From contig CM062817.1 of assembly GCA_031772625.1 (NCBI GenBank), positions 946,676,327 to 946,740,326 on the forward strand: a DNA stretch of 64,000 nucleotides, read 5' to 3'. This stretch comes from Pinus tabuliformis (lineage: Eukaryota > Streptophyta > Pinopsida > Pinales > Pinaceae). The notes beneath the pieces are model-generated. The model made no database searches, was not told the DNA's origin, and saw only the letters and a list, made by a program, of their open reading frames with translations. Made by a program: the position numbers and the translations under genes. This document shows, in pieces, positions 1 to 11,000 of this stretch (positions within the stretch are counted from its first letter, which is position 1; the number at the start of each line of letters is the position of its first letter).

Positions 1-293
1 ATGAAAGAAGGAAACTTTGAAGCGGCTTGATGTAAAGTCGTTATTTCTTTTTTTGAAGAGAAATATTTTTGTGGTTTATATCTTTCTTCTTTTGTTCTGG
101 TTATCTTCAAAGGATTTCCAAGCCCAAAGTGCTTCCACTACACTTTAACTTTCTTTATTGCTATGTTCCAAAGCATTAGTTATTTCCACTATAAAATTCA
201 CTAAGGTTCTGGATAGAATTCTCCATCTAGTTCAATGTGCAATACAGACCAATCAGTCACATGATCAACATCCTTAACATCTCTCTTAACTAA
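1..293 (-). other. 3' part of gypsy-1 beyond integrase, no clear coding
   Basis: AT-rich stretch downstream (on the minus strand) of the gypsy-1 integrase C-terminal region. It should hold the end of pol, the polypurine tract or the start of the 3' LTR, but no paired LTR is in the window, so no boundary can be placed. I see no gene on either strand. Confidence 0.4.
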
Positions 294-1439
294 TTAAACA
301 TGGAGAACATTATGGAATTTCACTGTTGGTGATAGTGAAAATATGTAGGCGACTATTCCAATCCTCTCAAGGATATCAAAAGGCCCACAATACCGAAGTG
401 ACAACTTGGTGCATGCCCCAATCCTTAAGGAAATATTCTTAGAATTAATGTGAAGGTACACATGCTCCCCAACTGGAAACTCCTTGAATGATCTATGTTC
501 ATTCACAAATTTTTTTTCCTATTCTGCACTACCTTCAAATTCCTCTTAATAACCAAAATTTCTTGCTCCATCATAGCCAACATATTTAGTCCAATCAATA
601 CCTTATTTCTTGCATCACTCCAACTGATAGGAGTATTAAAACTCCACCCATAAAGAGCCTCAAATGAAATCATTATCAGGGACACCTAATACCCATCAAT
701 ATGAAAGCTCGACCAGTAGAAGATATTCCTCCCACTTCCTTTATTGATGCATGACATACATCCTCAACATGTCCTCAAGAATCTTTTTGACCCTCTCTTT
801 CTATCCATCTATTTGTCGATGATAAGATGTACAGAATGTTAAATTCATCCCGAAACTTGCAAATAGCTCCTTCCAAAACATGGAAGTGAACATGGCATCT
901 CTATCTGATATAATCTTCTTGGGAAGACCATGCAATCTCATTATCTCTGTGATGAAGATCTAAGCTACCTCACTAACTATATTATTAGACTTAACTGCAA
1001 TGATGTGAGATACCTTACTCAACCTGTCAACCAAAACCATGATGAAATAATGTTCCTTTGATGTCGTTTGAAAACCTATAATTAAATCCATGAAAACGAC
1101 CTCCCATTTCCATTTTGGAATCAGAATAGGCTGAAATAAATTTTCTTGGTGCTTACACTCTACTTTAACCTGCTAATAGTCAAAGCATATAAAAACAAAC
1201 TCAGGAACTCCTTTCTTCAAGTTTGTCCAATGATAAAACTTTTTAATTGTTGTCAATGTCTTATGATATCCTTGGGGACCTGAATAGGGATTGAAATGAA
1301 ACTCCCTCAAGATAAGATTCTTGAGCTCACTGTCATCTGGCACATAAATCTTGTTCTTGCATCTGACTAAACCATCTGTTGTGATGTGATACGCCTCATC
1401 CCTATCACCTTCACTATATTTATATAACCTTTTATTCAA
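294..1439 (-). pseudogene. gypsy-1 integrase, decayed
   Basis: This is the Ty3/gypsy integrase that would insert element cDNA into the genome. Reading leftward on the minus strand, the piece at 1439-1173 has the zinc-binding region (REFHFNPYSG and a degraded Cys pair near the end). The stretch about 1170-700 has the catalytic core: FMDLI with the first Asp, ISDRDAMF with the second Asp, and a following region with ERVKKILEDML. The piece 506-294 (VGEHVYL, LRYCGPFDILERIG, KFHNVLHV) is the C-terminal region that precedes a chromodomain in plant chromoviruses. Stops and frame changes separate the pieces, for example a stop at SEVA* and one after the HRQIDG motif, so it is inactive. A Tekay/Del-like chromovirus lineage is inferred from the C-terminal motif; no chromodomain was seen. 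Confidence 0.8.
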
Positions 1440-1499
1440 CTATTGATACATGTCATCATGGTGCCAGGGTTGGAAGATCCTCTCCTACAAATATGTCCT

Positions 1500-1990
1500 G
1501 TAAGATCTCATAATAAAATATGATTCACCTACACTATGTTATTGAGAGAATCTACAACCCAATTCTCCTTTCCCTTGATGTACCTAATCTCAAAGTCAAA
1601 TACACCTAGGGTAGCCAATGATCTAGCTTTCCTCACACTTAGATTAGGTTGGTGAAACAAGTACCTCAATCCACTATGATCACTCATCATAATGAACCTC
1701 TTACCAAGAAGATAATTCTCCACATATTCAAGGCATGAATGATAGCTTCCAACTCAATATCATGAGTCACATAATTCTTCTCATGATCATTCATATTCCT
1801 TGACGCATAACATACCACCTATCCTTCCTACATCAAGACTCCACCAAGTCCTTTCTTGCAAGCATTTGTATAGACTACAAATTCCTTATCAAGATCTACA
1901 ATAATAAAAATTGAATTATTTGTAAGGAAATGATTCAACTGCTCAAAACTAGCTATCCACTCCTCAATAAATTCAAACTTATTTCATTCT
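1500..1990 (-). pseudogene. gypsy-1 RNase H, decayed
   Basis: RNase H domain of gypsy-1 pol, which removes RNA from the RNA/DNA hybrid during reverse transcription. The open piece 1723-1529 contains FIMMSDHSGLRYLF and FDFEIRYIKGKENWVVDSL. These match the end of gypsy RNase H (the D-H..L.YLF and I.YI.GK.N.VADALS motifs), with Ala-Asp changed to Val-Asp at the last motif. Upstream sequence to about 1990 is consistent with the earlier RNase H and connection region but is broken by stops. It lies between RT and integrase, the normal Ty3/gypsy order. Confidence 0.75.
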
Positions 1991-2790
1991 ATATACAAAG
2001 ATGTAATAGGATAGCAAATCCTTGAGAAGTTCCTGATGAACATCTTATACTAACATGATAGTCCCATGAATGTTTTGACCTCATCTACAATACTAAGAGT
2101 TGGCCACTCCATGATAGCTCTAATATTTTATGGTTCCACTACTTTACCATCCTTGGAAATATATGCCCTAATTAATGAGCTTTAGTCTGAAAGAAACTAC
2201 ACTTGATAATCTTGGCATACAACTGATGCTATCTCAATAGTATCAATATTGTTGGTAGTTGGTGATCTACATGTTCTCCCTCATTCTCAAAAAATATCAA
2301 TATATCATCAATGAACACTATCAAAAACTTGTCAAGACAAGGATGCAATGCATTTTTTATCAAGCACATGAAACTAGCAAGAGCATCAGTAAGACCAAAT
2401 GGAAACACCACAAACTCATAATCCCCATAACTGGTACGAAATGCGGTCTTGTAGATATCTTCTTCTTTGATGTGCACCTAATGATATCTTGATGTCGGAT
2501 GAATCTTTGAAAACACTTATGATCCTTTCAGTCATTCAAAGAAATCATCAATCCATGATATTTGTACCGTTCCTTGATGGTCACCTTGTTCAACTACCTA
2601 TAATTAATGCACAACCTGAGAGTACCATCCTTATTCTTCACAAACAACATGGGTTCACCCAAAGGAGATACACTTCACCTTAAGTATCCTTTATCAAGGA
2701 TTTCCTGAAGTTGCAACTTCAATTCCACCAACTTTGGAGTGCTCATCCTACAAGGTTCCTTTGATGTCGATATTGGTCCTGGTACCTACT
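1991..2790 (-). pseudogene. gypsy-1 reverse transcriptase, decayed
   Basis: Reverse transcriptase of gypsy-1. The best-preserved piece, 2477-2229, reads YKTAFRTSYGDYEFVVFPFGLT, then a conserved block ending in LDKFLIVFIDDILIF. The FIDD catalytic motif is therefore still present. Flanking RT sequence is shifted into other frames: the upstream fingers region on 2700-2480, and DNA after FIDDILIF that loses frame. Stops prevent any full-length product. Family assignment (Ty3/gypsy) is secure from the motif set and from the PR-RT-RH-INT order; lineage is less certain. Confidence 0.8.
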
Positions 2791-3369
2791 CAATAGAGAG
2801 GTCCACTTCCCTATGAGGCAATAGGTTAAATGGGGAAAATTCCATGAAGGAATGGTTTTACCATAGGGGAGGTATCCTAATAAGGTTAAAGGGAAAAAGG
2901 CTCTTCAACAAAAATGTTAGAGGTATGGGCTTACAATCTCAGGGGGTAACTTTAAAATATCAACAGGAAACACATCCTAAAATTGGTGCAAAAGGGGATA
3001 CCTCTTTAAGAATATATCATCCTCAACATCATTTCCTTTTTGACTAGAAATATACACTGCAAATAATACACACCATTTCCTGTAACTATGTTTTTCCTTC
3101 ATAGTTTTAACCATTCTCATTGATGTAGGGTTTTCCTTTCCTTACAAGATTCTCTTCTCTTCATCATCATCCAAGCACTCAATGGCATTCTCATAAAAAT
3201 ATAGCTTGGTCCTATGAGTAAACAACTAATCCATAGCCAAAAGTATAGTATATTAACCCAATGGAAGTGCATCTAGATGTGTCGATGTAGGCATACCATT
3301 CAACTAAAATGCACAACCTCTCACCCAATGATGAACTCCTTTCCTAGTCCTTGTAACCAACTGCACAAA

Positions 3370-3851
3370 CTAGCAATCTGCATGTACTTGTTTATTCAAG
3401 CCTACATTTATGCACCAAATTAGGACTAACATAGTTATAATTAGACCCAAGACCAATAAAAATGGAAACAACTTGATGAAAGAGCTTACCTTCCATCTCA
3501 ATAATGGCTGCTTGATGGTCTGCCATCTTGTTATCAAGTGATGCATAGATATGAGGATTGCTATGACCAAAATCCACAACTGTCTATGCCACTTGAGCAC
3601 TATATATTTGAGGCCTATACCTTGGTACAATGGAAAATCCTTCTTGTGGTGATCCATGCCACAAATTCAACACTACAACAGTTCTTTACCACTGGTTTTT
3701 TTTTGCTTCTCTCAAGTCTGAGGTCCATATGCCTTCTCAAATGCATTAAACTTCTTATAAGGAGCCACATTTTCTTTCTCACATGCATCTTGAGATCTTC
3801 CTCGCTTCTAAGGGAATTTTCCTTTAGCCCTCTCATTCAATTTATAGACAC
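3370..3851 (-). pseudogene. gypsy-1 gag C-terminal part and protease, decayed
   Basis: Minus-strand continuation of gypsy-1 gag after the 17.7 kb insertion. Sequence from 3851 leftward encodes a basic gag tail and probably a damaged zinc-knuckle region around 3700-3640. The piece 3577-3392 reads DNKMADHQAAIIEMEGKL then a short gap, then FIGLGSNYNYVSPNLV, which aligns with the retropepsin part of plant gypsy polyproteins. The usual active-site Asp-Ser/Thr-Gly triplet appears as Gly-Leu-Gly here, so the protease would be dead. About 90 codons lie between the insertion boundary and this domain, the spacing expected if the gag portion at 21516-22497 once ran directly into it. Confidence 0.7.
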
Positions 3852-3878
3852 AACAATGTAAACTTTGAAACGGGAACT
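3852..3878 (+). repeat. Left terminal inverted repeat
   Basis: Begins AACAATGTAAACTTTGAAA and continues with CGGGAACT. It is matched in reverse complement at 21489-21515 with a single C/T difference. Similarity stops sharply outside both repeats. Confidence 0.8.
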
Positions 3879-4674
3879 GATACTGTTACCCGTTTCGTAG
3901 AGATAGCAAAAAAGTAACCTGATTTTGAAAAGGGGTGATGCAGAACACACGTTTTTTTTAGAGCATAGTTTTGGGCACTTTAATTTTTTTATGTACATTA
4001 CGTTTTAGAATGGTAGTGATTTTTATGCTGATTTAAAAAAGTGGATATTCTGCATCAGATCCTTTTTTTAAAAGACCTATTTTTTGGCTTTAAATTTTCT
4101 AATGTATGAAATGTAAATAATTATTTCGTAAATTTGATAATTTTTGAAGTAGTCGTTTTCTTCATATTTTCTTGTTTTTTACTTTAATTTTAATTTTTTC
4201 GTAGTGAGGTTTTTATTGTTTTGCATTTTTAAATTGGAAGGTCAATATTTTGAATTTTTGATATTCTACATATTTATACATCCTTAATTAATTTTTCAAT
4301 CCACATGAAATAATTGTTTCTAAAAAATAATATTTTGTAACAATGGACATAAAAATAACCATTTTTAACATAAATATAACTAAAAAACTACATGTTTTGA
4401 TAATTGTTTGCTAGAATTGACATGTCAAAATCACAATTTTTATACGAAAATTTTAACTAAAAATGGTTAAATAATAGTTTTTTTTTATGAATTTCATGTC
4501 AAAAAATAATAATAATCATTTTTTTTCAAAAAATAATGATTAAATTAAAAATCAATGCAGAAATCACATATTACAAATATTGAACGCATAGCAACCTTAA
4601 TTGAGTTTTTATTCTTCTCATAAAATGTCAAAGTCAAAACATTGCAAATCTTGATTTCCAAGCATAACTTAAAT
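3879..4674. other. Left subterminal noncoding region of the TIR element
   Basis: AT-rich DNA between the left terminal repeat and the 3' end of the methyltransferase gene, with many T and A runs. A perfect 10-bp inverted pair (TGATGCAGAA at 3937-3946 and TTCTGCATCA at 4048-4057) could form a long-loop hairpin. No gene is seen on either strand. Confidence 0.5.
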
Positions 4675-6733
4675 TTAATCAACAATGTCACGTAATCTAA
4701 ACTCTTCGTCCTCTAGAGTTTCATCATTGTCTTCTTCCACAATATTTTCTTCTTCCTTTTGCTCATTTTTCTCTTCTAATGGATCTTTGATGTCTGCGAA
4801 TCTCCCATCATGTCTTTCCAGACATTCCATGTAATGGTGGTTGGGGTTCCTTTGCCTTTTTTGCCACACGTGATTCACTAAAGTCCCCTTTCTTCAACCC
4901 AATTTCTTTCATCTCATCTAGAAGAAATTGAAGAGCATTAATTCTTTACTGAATGAAATTGCACTGTACTGGATCTTTTTCAATTGCAATGCAATTTCTT
5001 CTTTTTTGAAAGCAACATGCTAGTGTTGTACCTAATTATCAAGCACAAAAGAAATAATGAACTAAATTAGTACAATGACATATTAATTAAAAAATAACAT
5101 ATTGAAATTCAATTCCATATAATAAAACTTACCTAAGCCAGAAAATAAATCTAGAACCCAATCTCCTTCATTTGAACATATGTCTATAAGATAGTTAATC
5201 AATAATTGTGGCTTTTGATAAATGTTAACTATCTCTCGTTTTGCTTCTATGCCTTCATATGTTAGTTTTCTCACAACATCATAAGTCAGTATTTGGCTAT
5301 GACTCTTTCCATCTACTCGATTAAAAATCATAGACATATGGCTATCATTTTTACCCAACTATCAATATGAATGAACTCACAATTATTTATAAATTGTTGA
5401 TCTTCATTGTTAATAAGATTTGACTTTTGCCTATAACATGAAATAGTAAAAGTTCAATTAACTTGTACATAAAATAATTTTTCAACATTAATCAAATATA
5501 CATTTTAAACGTCTTACCATGTAAGTTGCATCCTTGAATTTGTTTTCCCATTGAAGCTTAACAATATCATTGCCAATTGTGTGTCTAAATGAAATGTTAC
5601 AAATATCCATAATGGTGATGATGTGACTTCTACAAATCCCGCAACCACTTTACTAAGAGCTTGATAAGTATAAGGGTCACTATCATAGTCAATTTTTGGA
5701 ATACTGAAACCATGGGGAATATCTGCAATGACTAGGGCATAATCCCTTTTAGGTATGAGTTTAGCAATGTTTTCACAATCGCCTTGTATTACTTGATATT
5801 GAATAGTGTCTAGCCCATTCCAAATGAAATTATTAAGAGTTGGATCAAGTTCAACATTCTTAATACATTGCTTCCTCAGTCTTTCGATCTTTATTTTTCA
5901 ATAAAGGTTTTGAAACTATCTGGTGCTCCATTATCATCCTTCCTCATATTTTATAAAATAAACAAATATATGTGTAAGTTATAAATTAAAAATAGTACAT
6001 AGATGAATAAAAATGAATGTATAAATCAAGATACCTTTTTAAATGCAAGATAAAAAGCTTTTAGTGTTGAAGTAGAACTTGAATCTGGATAGTTGCGTAC
6101 AACATCATCCCAACTATCTTCATTCAACAATCTAACCATTTGTTCTTGAATTTTCATGTAAACTTTGTGACTACATAGATAAAGTAAAAAAAAGTTAATA
6201 TAATGATATGTATAACAAATACTACCAAGAACAACATGTTTTATTTAAAATATAATTATAATATAGAAGTAAATAAAAATAATTCAACAAACTTACTTTT
6301 GAAATTCTTCAGACATTTCCTCCAATGATAATTCGCTTGACCTCACATGAGATAATATTGTTGTGACAGTTTTTTCATCTTTCACTCCTTGCATTGCCCT
6401 CAAAAGTGTGATAGTCATATCATCTAGAAGCTGCTTCATTTCAGGAGCTGATTTACTGTTGCTACATATCAATGGCTTAGACTTTTTGACCCTCTAGTTT
6501 TTAATTCCAATGTCTTCCCGCATGCTAAAAATCTCATCAATCAACATCCAGACATCTCTAGTTCTAAATGCCAATTGGAAAATGTTATCAACACCTGTGA
6601 ATAAATCACTATTTTTGTTTCCTTTTCCACCATTTGAATTGGTTTTCTCTTCAATTTGATAGCCTATTTCCATACAGCATTCCTTTCAGAAATCTGCAGT
6701 AATATTTATCCTATCCCCACCACATTTTTCTTG
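4675..6733 (-). pseudogene. 3' half of amino-methyltransferase-like gene (catalytic domain), exons and introns, decayed
   Basis: C-terminal half of a gene starting at 14624. Exons with good splice sites: 6733-6297, 6170-6035, about 5940-5518, 5430-5133, 5031-4675 (stop TAA). Joined across introns the product reads YALVIADIPHGF (motif IV; Asp-Ile-Pro-His in place of DPPY), then YQKPQLLINYLIDICSNEGD, then WVLDLFSG and, after the last intron, LGTTLACCFQKRRNCIAIEKD. This is motif X followed by motif I (FxGxGT) with the acidic SAM ribose-binding residue. The order IV, target region, X, I is that of beta-class N4-cytosine/N6-adenine DNA methyltransferases. Breaks: a stop in the last exon (FIQ*RIN), a stop after DIGIKN, one after ITADF, and frameshifts near 5348, 5900 and 4850. 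Substrate (DNA or RNA, A or C) cannot be told. The tail is acidic (KEEENIVEEDNDE). Confidence 0.75.
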
Positions 6734-6738
6734 AACTT
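6734..6738 (+). repeat. Target-site duplication of copia-1, left copy
   Basis: AACTT directly before the 5' LTR, repeated at 13187-13191 directly after the 3' LTR. Perfect 5-bp duplication as expected for a copia integrase. Confidence 0.95.
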
Positions 6739-7896
6739 TGTTGAGATTGCAACAAGATGATGGAGCTTAGTGAAAAGAGTCGCCTTCACTAAGTGGGCCC
6801 GCAGGCTATTTTTGGCGCAAGTCTATTTTTAGACTATGTCTATTTTTAGACATATGGATCATGTCTATGTTTATGGATGATTGATCAAGTTGGGAAAATA
6901 GATGGACTTCTATTTTTGATGAAAGTGTGAGTGATCACAGTGTGAGTGATCAAGTCTATTTTTAGACTGGCTGTCAAAAATAGAAAACTCAAATATTATT
7001 ATCTCACAATAATATTTGGACTATAAACTTAATCTTATTCTCTTGGAGCACTTCAGTTTGAGCTACGGAAGTGGCACATGCAGCTGTCAGAAGGAAATTC
7101 GTTTTTCTTATGAGTCAGTTGAGTTGTTGCATGCATGACTTCAGTTAGAACTCAAGTGAGTTGAGTTTAGTGGACTGGAGGTACAGTTGATGGAGTTGTG
7201 TTCAGTTTAACTTAGTTAAACTGGTTGTAGTTAGTCTAACTGCAGCTAGACTAATGATGAGTTGTTAAACTAATTATTAACTCATAATACAACTAAAGAA
7301 TACATCAGTTAACTCAGTTGCATGTCAGTGCATGTTCAGTTCAACAGGGACAGGTGGCAGAGAATCAGATTGCTATCAGTTGTGACTATAGTTGTGCACC
7401 AGATCTTGCACAATCAAAGGATTGAGTATGCCAATGAGTTTGCTCACGTATTTGGCCCGCATTTTAGCCTTTGCTCACGTCCACAAAGAGTGAGTGACTA
7501 TTTTGCAGGTGAAAATCGAGTTTGGGAAGCAATTCTCATCAGTTCTTGAGCAGGTATTGAGCAGTGGAGGCAGGCAAGTAGTGGAAGAGATTTGGAGATC
7601 AGATCTGAGCTGTATTGTGTGTAACAGAGGTGGAGATACTTGTGAGAAGTATTATGCTGTGTAATGTTACATGACTCAATCATTAATATACAGATAGTGT
7701 GGGGTTTTTAGCGAGATGCTTTCCCCGTGATACATACTGTGTTAATGTGTGAATGCTCTTGATGTTTTATTGTTATTGATGCTGCTATATTCTTGATCAA
7801 CGTAGAGGAGCTTATGTATTGTGTATGTTTTCCGCATTAGTACATGATCAGGATAATCTCCATTGAATATGTGTTAAATTATTCAAAATTTCTACA
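6739..7896 (+). repeat. copia-1 5' LTR (1158 bp)
   Basis: Starts TGTTGAGATTGC, ends ATTTCTACA. It holds three exact copies of the 14-bp palindrome GTCTATTTTTAGAC at 6821-6834, 6838-6851 and 6954-6967, then a region rich in AGTT/AACT motifs. As the 5' copy it should contain the promoter; CTATAAAC at about 7021 is a weak TATA candidate. Short ORFs inside it recur identically in the 3' LTR and are not genes. Confidence 0.95.
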
Positions 7897-8004
7897 TGGT
7901 ATCAGAGCTAGATAATTGTAGAAAAAATTTCTACATGGTATCAGAGCAGCTTGATTTGTAGAAGAGATTTTTACAGGATATCAAGCGAGGGTTGATCGGA
8001 AGCA
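7887..8004 (+). promoter_or_regulatory. copia-1 primer-binding site in a triplicated leader repeat
   Basis: TGGTATCAGAGC at 7897-7908, just after the LTR, matches the 3' end of plant initiator tRNA-Met and would prime minus-strand DNA synthesis. The same 22-bp block, including the last ten LTR bases, recurs exactly at 7926-7947, 39 bp downstream. A third degenerate unit is at about 7966-8004. The leader is thus three tandem units of about 39 bp, two of them with perfect primer sites. Confidence 0.85.
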
Positions 8005-8066
8005 GTTGAGTTGGTTGCTGGTGGAATTCGAATTTGCAGCAGTGTTTTCTTGGTGACAACGCAGCA

Positions 8067-11000
8067 ATGTCTTTCAACGGATTGCGATTGGAGTATGCTC
8101 TTGAGGGCAGCTCAAACTATATTGCATGGAAGGACAGGATGGAGGCAGTATTGGATGATAACGGGCTGAAGGAATTCATAGATACGGATATCCCAAAGCC
8201 TACTGATGCTACTCAAGCTGATGCTTGGCAAAAGAAGATCGCAAAATGTCGAAGAATTCTGTTGGAGGGCGTGAAGGATCACATTGTGTCCAGCCTCCAT
8301 GGAAAGGCTACTCCATATTTGATGTGGAAATCATTAACAGAATTATTCCAAAGCAAGAGCGATCAGAGGAAGCTGGCGCTTAAAGATAAACTCAGAAACA
8401 TCAAATGCGAGAAGGGAGACAGTATTCCCAAGTATCTCACGAAGTTCACTCAGTGTCGAGATGAGCTGGGAAGTGTGGGGGTTACTGTCGATGATGAGGA
8501 CTTGGTGAGCTTGGCTCTCCTTGGTCTTCCGAAGAGTTGGCATTCCTATCAGGACTCTGTCAATGGTCGGGAGAAGTTGCCAGGATGGGAAAGACTATGG
8601 TCAGATCTTGTGCAGGAGGAGATCAGGCGGAGTACCAGGGACGGATCTTCGTCAAAGGGAGCTGATGAAGAGAATTGTGCTTTGGCTGCCAAAGCAAAGA
8701 AAGGGAAGACCAAGAAAGCTTCTCAGTCTGGTGCGAAAGGCAAGAAGCAGGATATGTCCAAGGTGAAGTGTTTTCACTGTCACCAGCATGGACACTATGC
8801 CACAAATTGTCCGCAGAAGAAGAAGAACAAGCAAGCTGCTGGATCTGCAGGGGGAGAGGCTTTAGCTTCTCAGTTTGAGCTTGATTTTTCATTGATAGCA
8901 TGCTTGGTTTCAAGTGTGATGGGATCAGTGTGGTTTCTGGACAGTGGTGCGTCTTTTCACATGACGGGAGATAGAGATTTGTTCTCTGATCTGGAGGACA
9001 AAGATCTTGGAGTGCACATCGAGATGGGCGATGATGGTAGATACAGTGCGATCGGTATCGGTACCATTTCCTTTGAGAGGGAGTCTGGTAAACCCTTTGT
9101 ATTGAAGGAAGTCATGCATGTTCCAGGATTGAAGAAGAATCTCATCTCAGTGGCGATGTTAGAAGACAAGGGGTATGATGTTGTTTTCAGCGAGGGAAAG
9201 GCCTTCCTGCGCAGCAAGACAACTGGTGAGACCCGGAAGATTGGGGTTCGAGTGAGGAACCTTTATCAGTTGCATGTAGATGGATGCGCAGCAATGGCAG
9301 GCAAGGCAGAAGGATTGGTGAGCCGGGATGATGGCGAGTTGTGGCACAGGAGATTGGGTCACCTTCACCATGGAGCCTTGAAGATACTGCAGCAGATCAC
9401 TACAGGGCTTCCTAAAGGCACACTTGCGCAGTCAGATCAATGCAAGGGGTGTACTTTGGGGAAGTTTGTGAAAGCCACCTTTCACGAGAAGGATAGTCGC
9501 GCCACGACGATCCTTGAGAGAATTCACACAGACGTGTGTGGACCTTTCTCAGTTGCTTCGACAGCAAAACACAGGTATTATGTGATTTTTGTTGATGATT
9601 TCTCTCGTAAGTGCTGGATCTTCTTCATGCAGAAGAAGAGCGAGACATATTCAAAGTTCTGTGAATTCAAAGCACTGGTCGAGAAGGAGTCGGGGAAGAA
9701 GGTGAAGGCTCTTAGGAGCGATAATGGTGGTGAATACATCTCGGACGAGTTCAAGGATTTCTGCAAGGCAGAAGGGATTCGTAGAGAGCTCATAGCTCCC
9801 CATAACCCACAGCAGAACGGGGTAGCTGAGCGGAAGAACAGAACGATTGTGGGTGCTGCACGGGCAATGTTGCATGATCAAGGCCTACCCCTTCACTTGT
9901 GGGCGGAAGCATGCAATACAGCAGTTTATGTGCAGAAACGTTGTCCTCATAGGATACCTGGCATGAGTACACCCGAGGAGGCTTATTCTGGTAAGAAGCC
10001 TGATCTTTCTCATTTGAGGATTTTTGGTGCTAACGTTTACATGCATGTGACGAAGGATGCCAGAAAGAAGTTGGAACCGACTGCAGAGGTTGGGATATTT
10101 GTGGGGTACACTGATACGCCCCACAACTATCGTGTGTATTTGCCAGATAGTGGTAAAACTGTTGTGCGACGGGATATAAAATTTCAGGAGGAGAAAGCCA
10201 TGAAGTGTTCGCTTGAGAGGGAGCTACACTTGCATGCAGATGAGGAGCTATTAGTTCCTAAGGATGAGCTTCAGGACGTGGATCAGCCACAGGACGAGGT
10301 TCATGGAGTGGAAGAGACCACTCATGCAGCGCCAACCATCAGAGGGCGAAAGCGCTTGACAGAAGCTGAGCGACTGGCTCAAGATGCAGGGAAAGTTGTA
10401 GGACCACCTACAGCCCAACGTAGGCAGAGACAGTCACCTGATCGGTACACTGGATACATGGCTCTTATGAGCAAGTGTGTTGTGACTGAGCCATCCTCTT
10501 TCGAGGAAGCTGTGGAGGATCCCGCATGGGTAGACGCCATGGTGGAAGAGTATGATTCTATTGTCAGAAACAGTGCATGGGAGATTGTTCCTAGACCGGA
10601 AGGGAAATCAGTGGTAGGTTCGAGATGGATCTACAAAGTTAAGCAGGCAGCTGACGGGAGTGTGGAGAAGTACAAGGCAAGATTTGTTGCCCGAGGCTTT
10701 TCACAGATTGAGGGGATCGATTATGAGGAGACCTTTGCACCTGTCGCAAGGTATTCTTCCATACGGACGATTCTTGCTCTCTCAGCGCAGATGGGATGGC
10801 ACATTCATCAGATGGATGTGAAGACTGCGTTCCTCAACGGAGTCATTGAGGAGGAGGTGTACATTGAGCAACCCGAAGGCTTTGAAGTCTTCAGCAGCGA
10901 GTCGCATGTGTGCAGGCTCAAGAGAGCGTTGTATGGGTTGAAGCAAGCACCACGTGCTTGGTACACATGGATAGACAGCTATTTCACAGGACTTGGATTC

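Noticed and set aside
7498-7683. 61-codon ORF on the minus strand, identical at 12788-12973
   Set aside because: It lies in the copia-1 LTR and is duplicated only because the LTR is.
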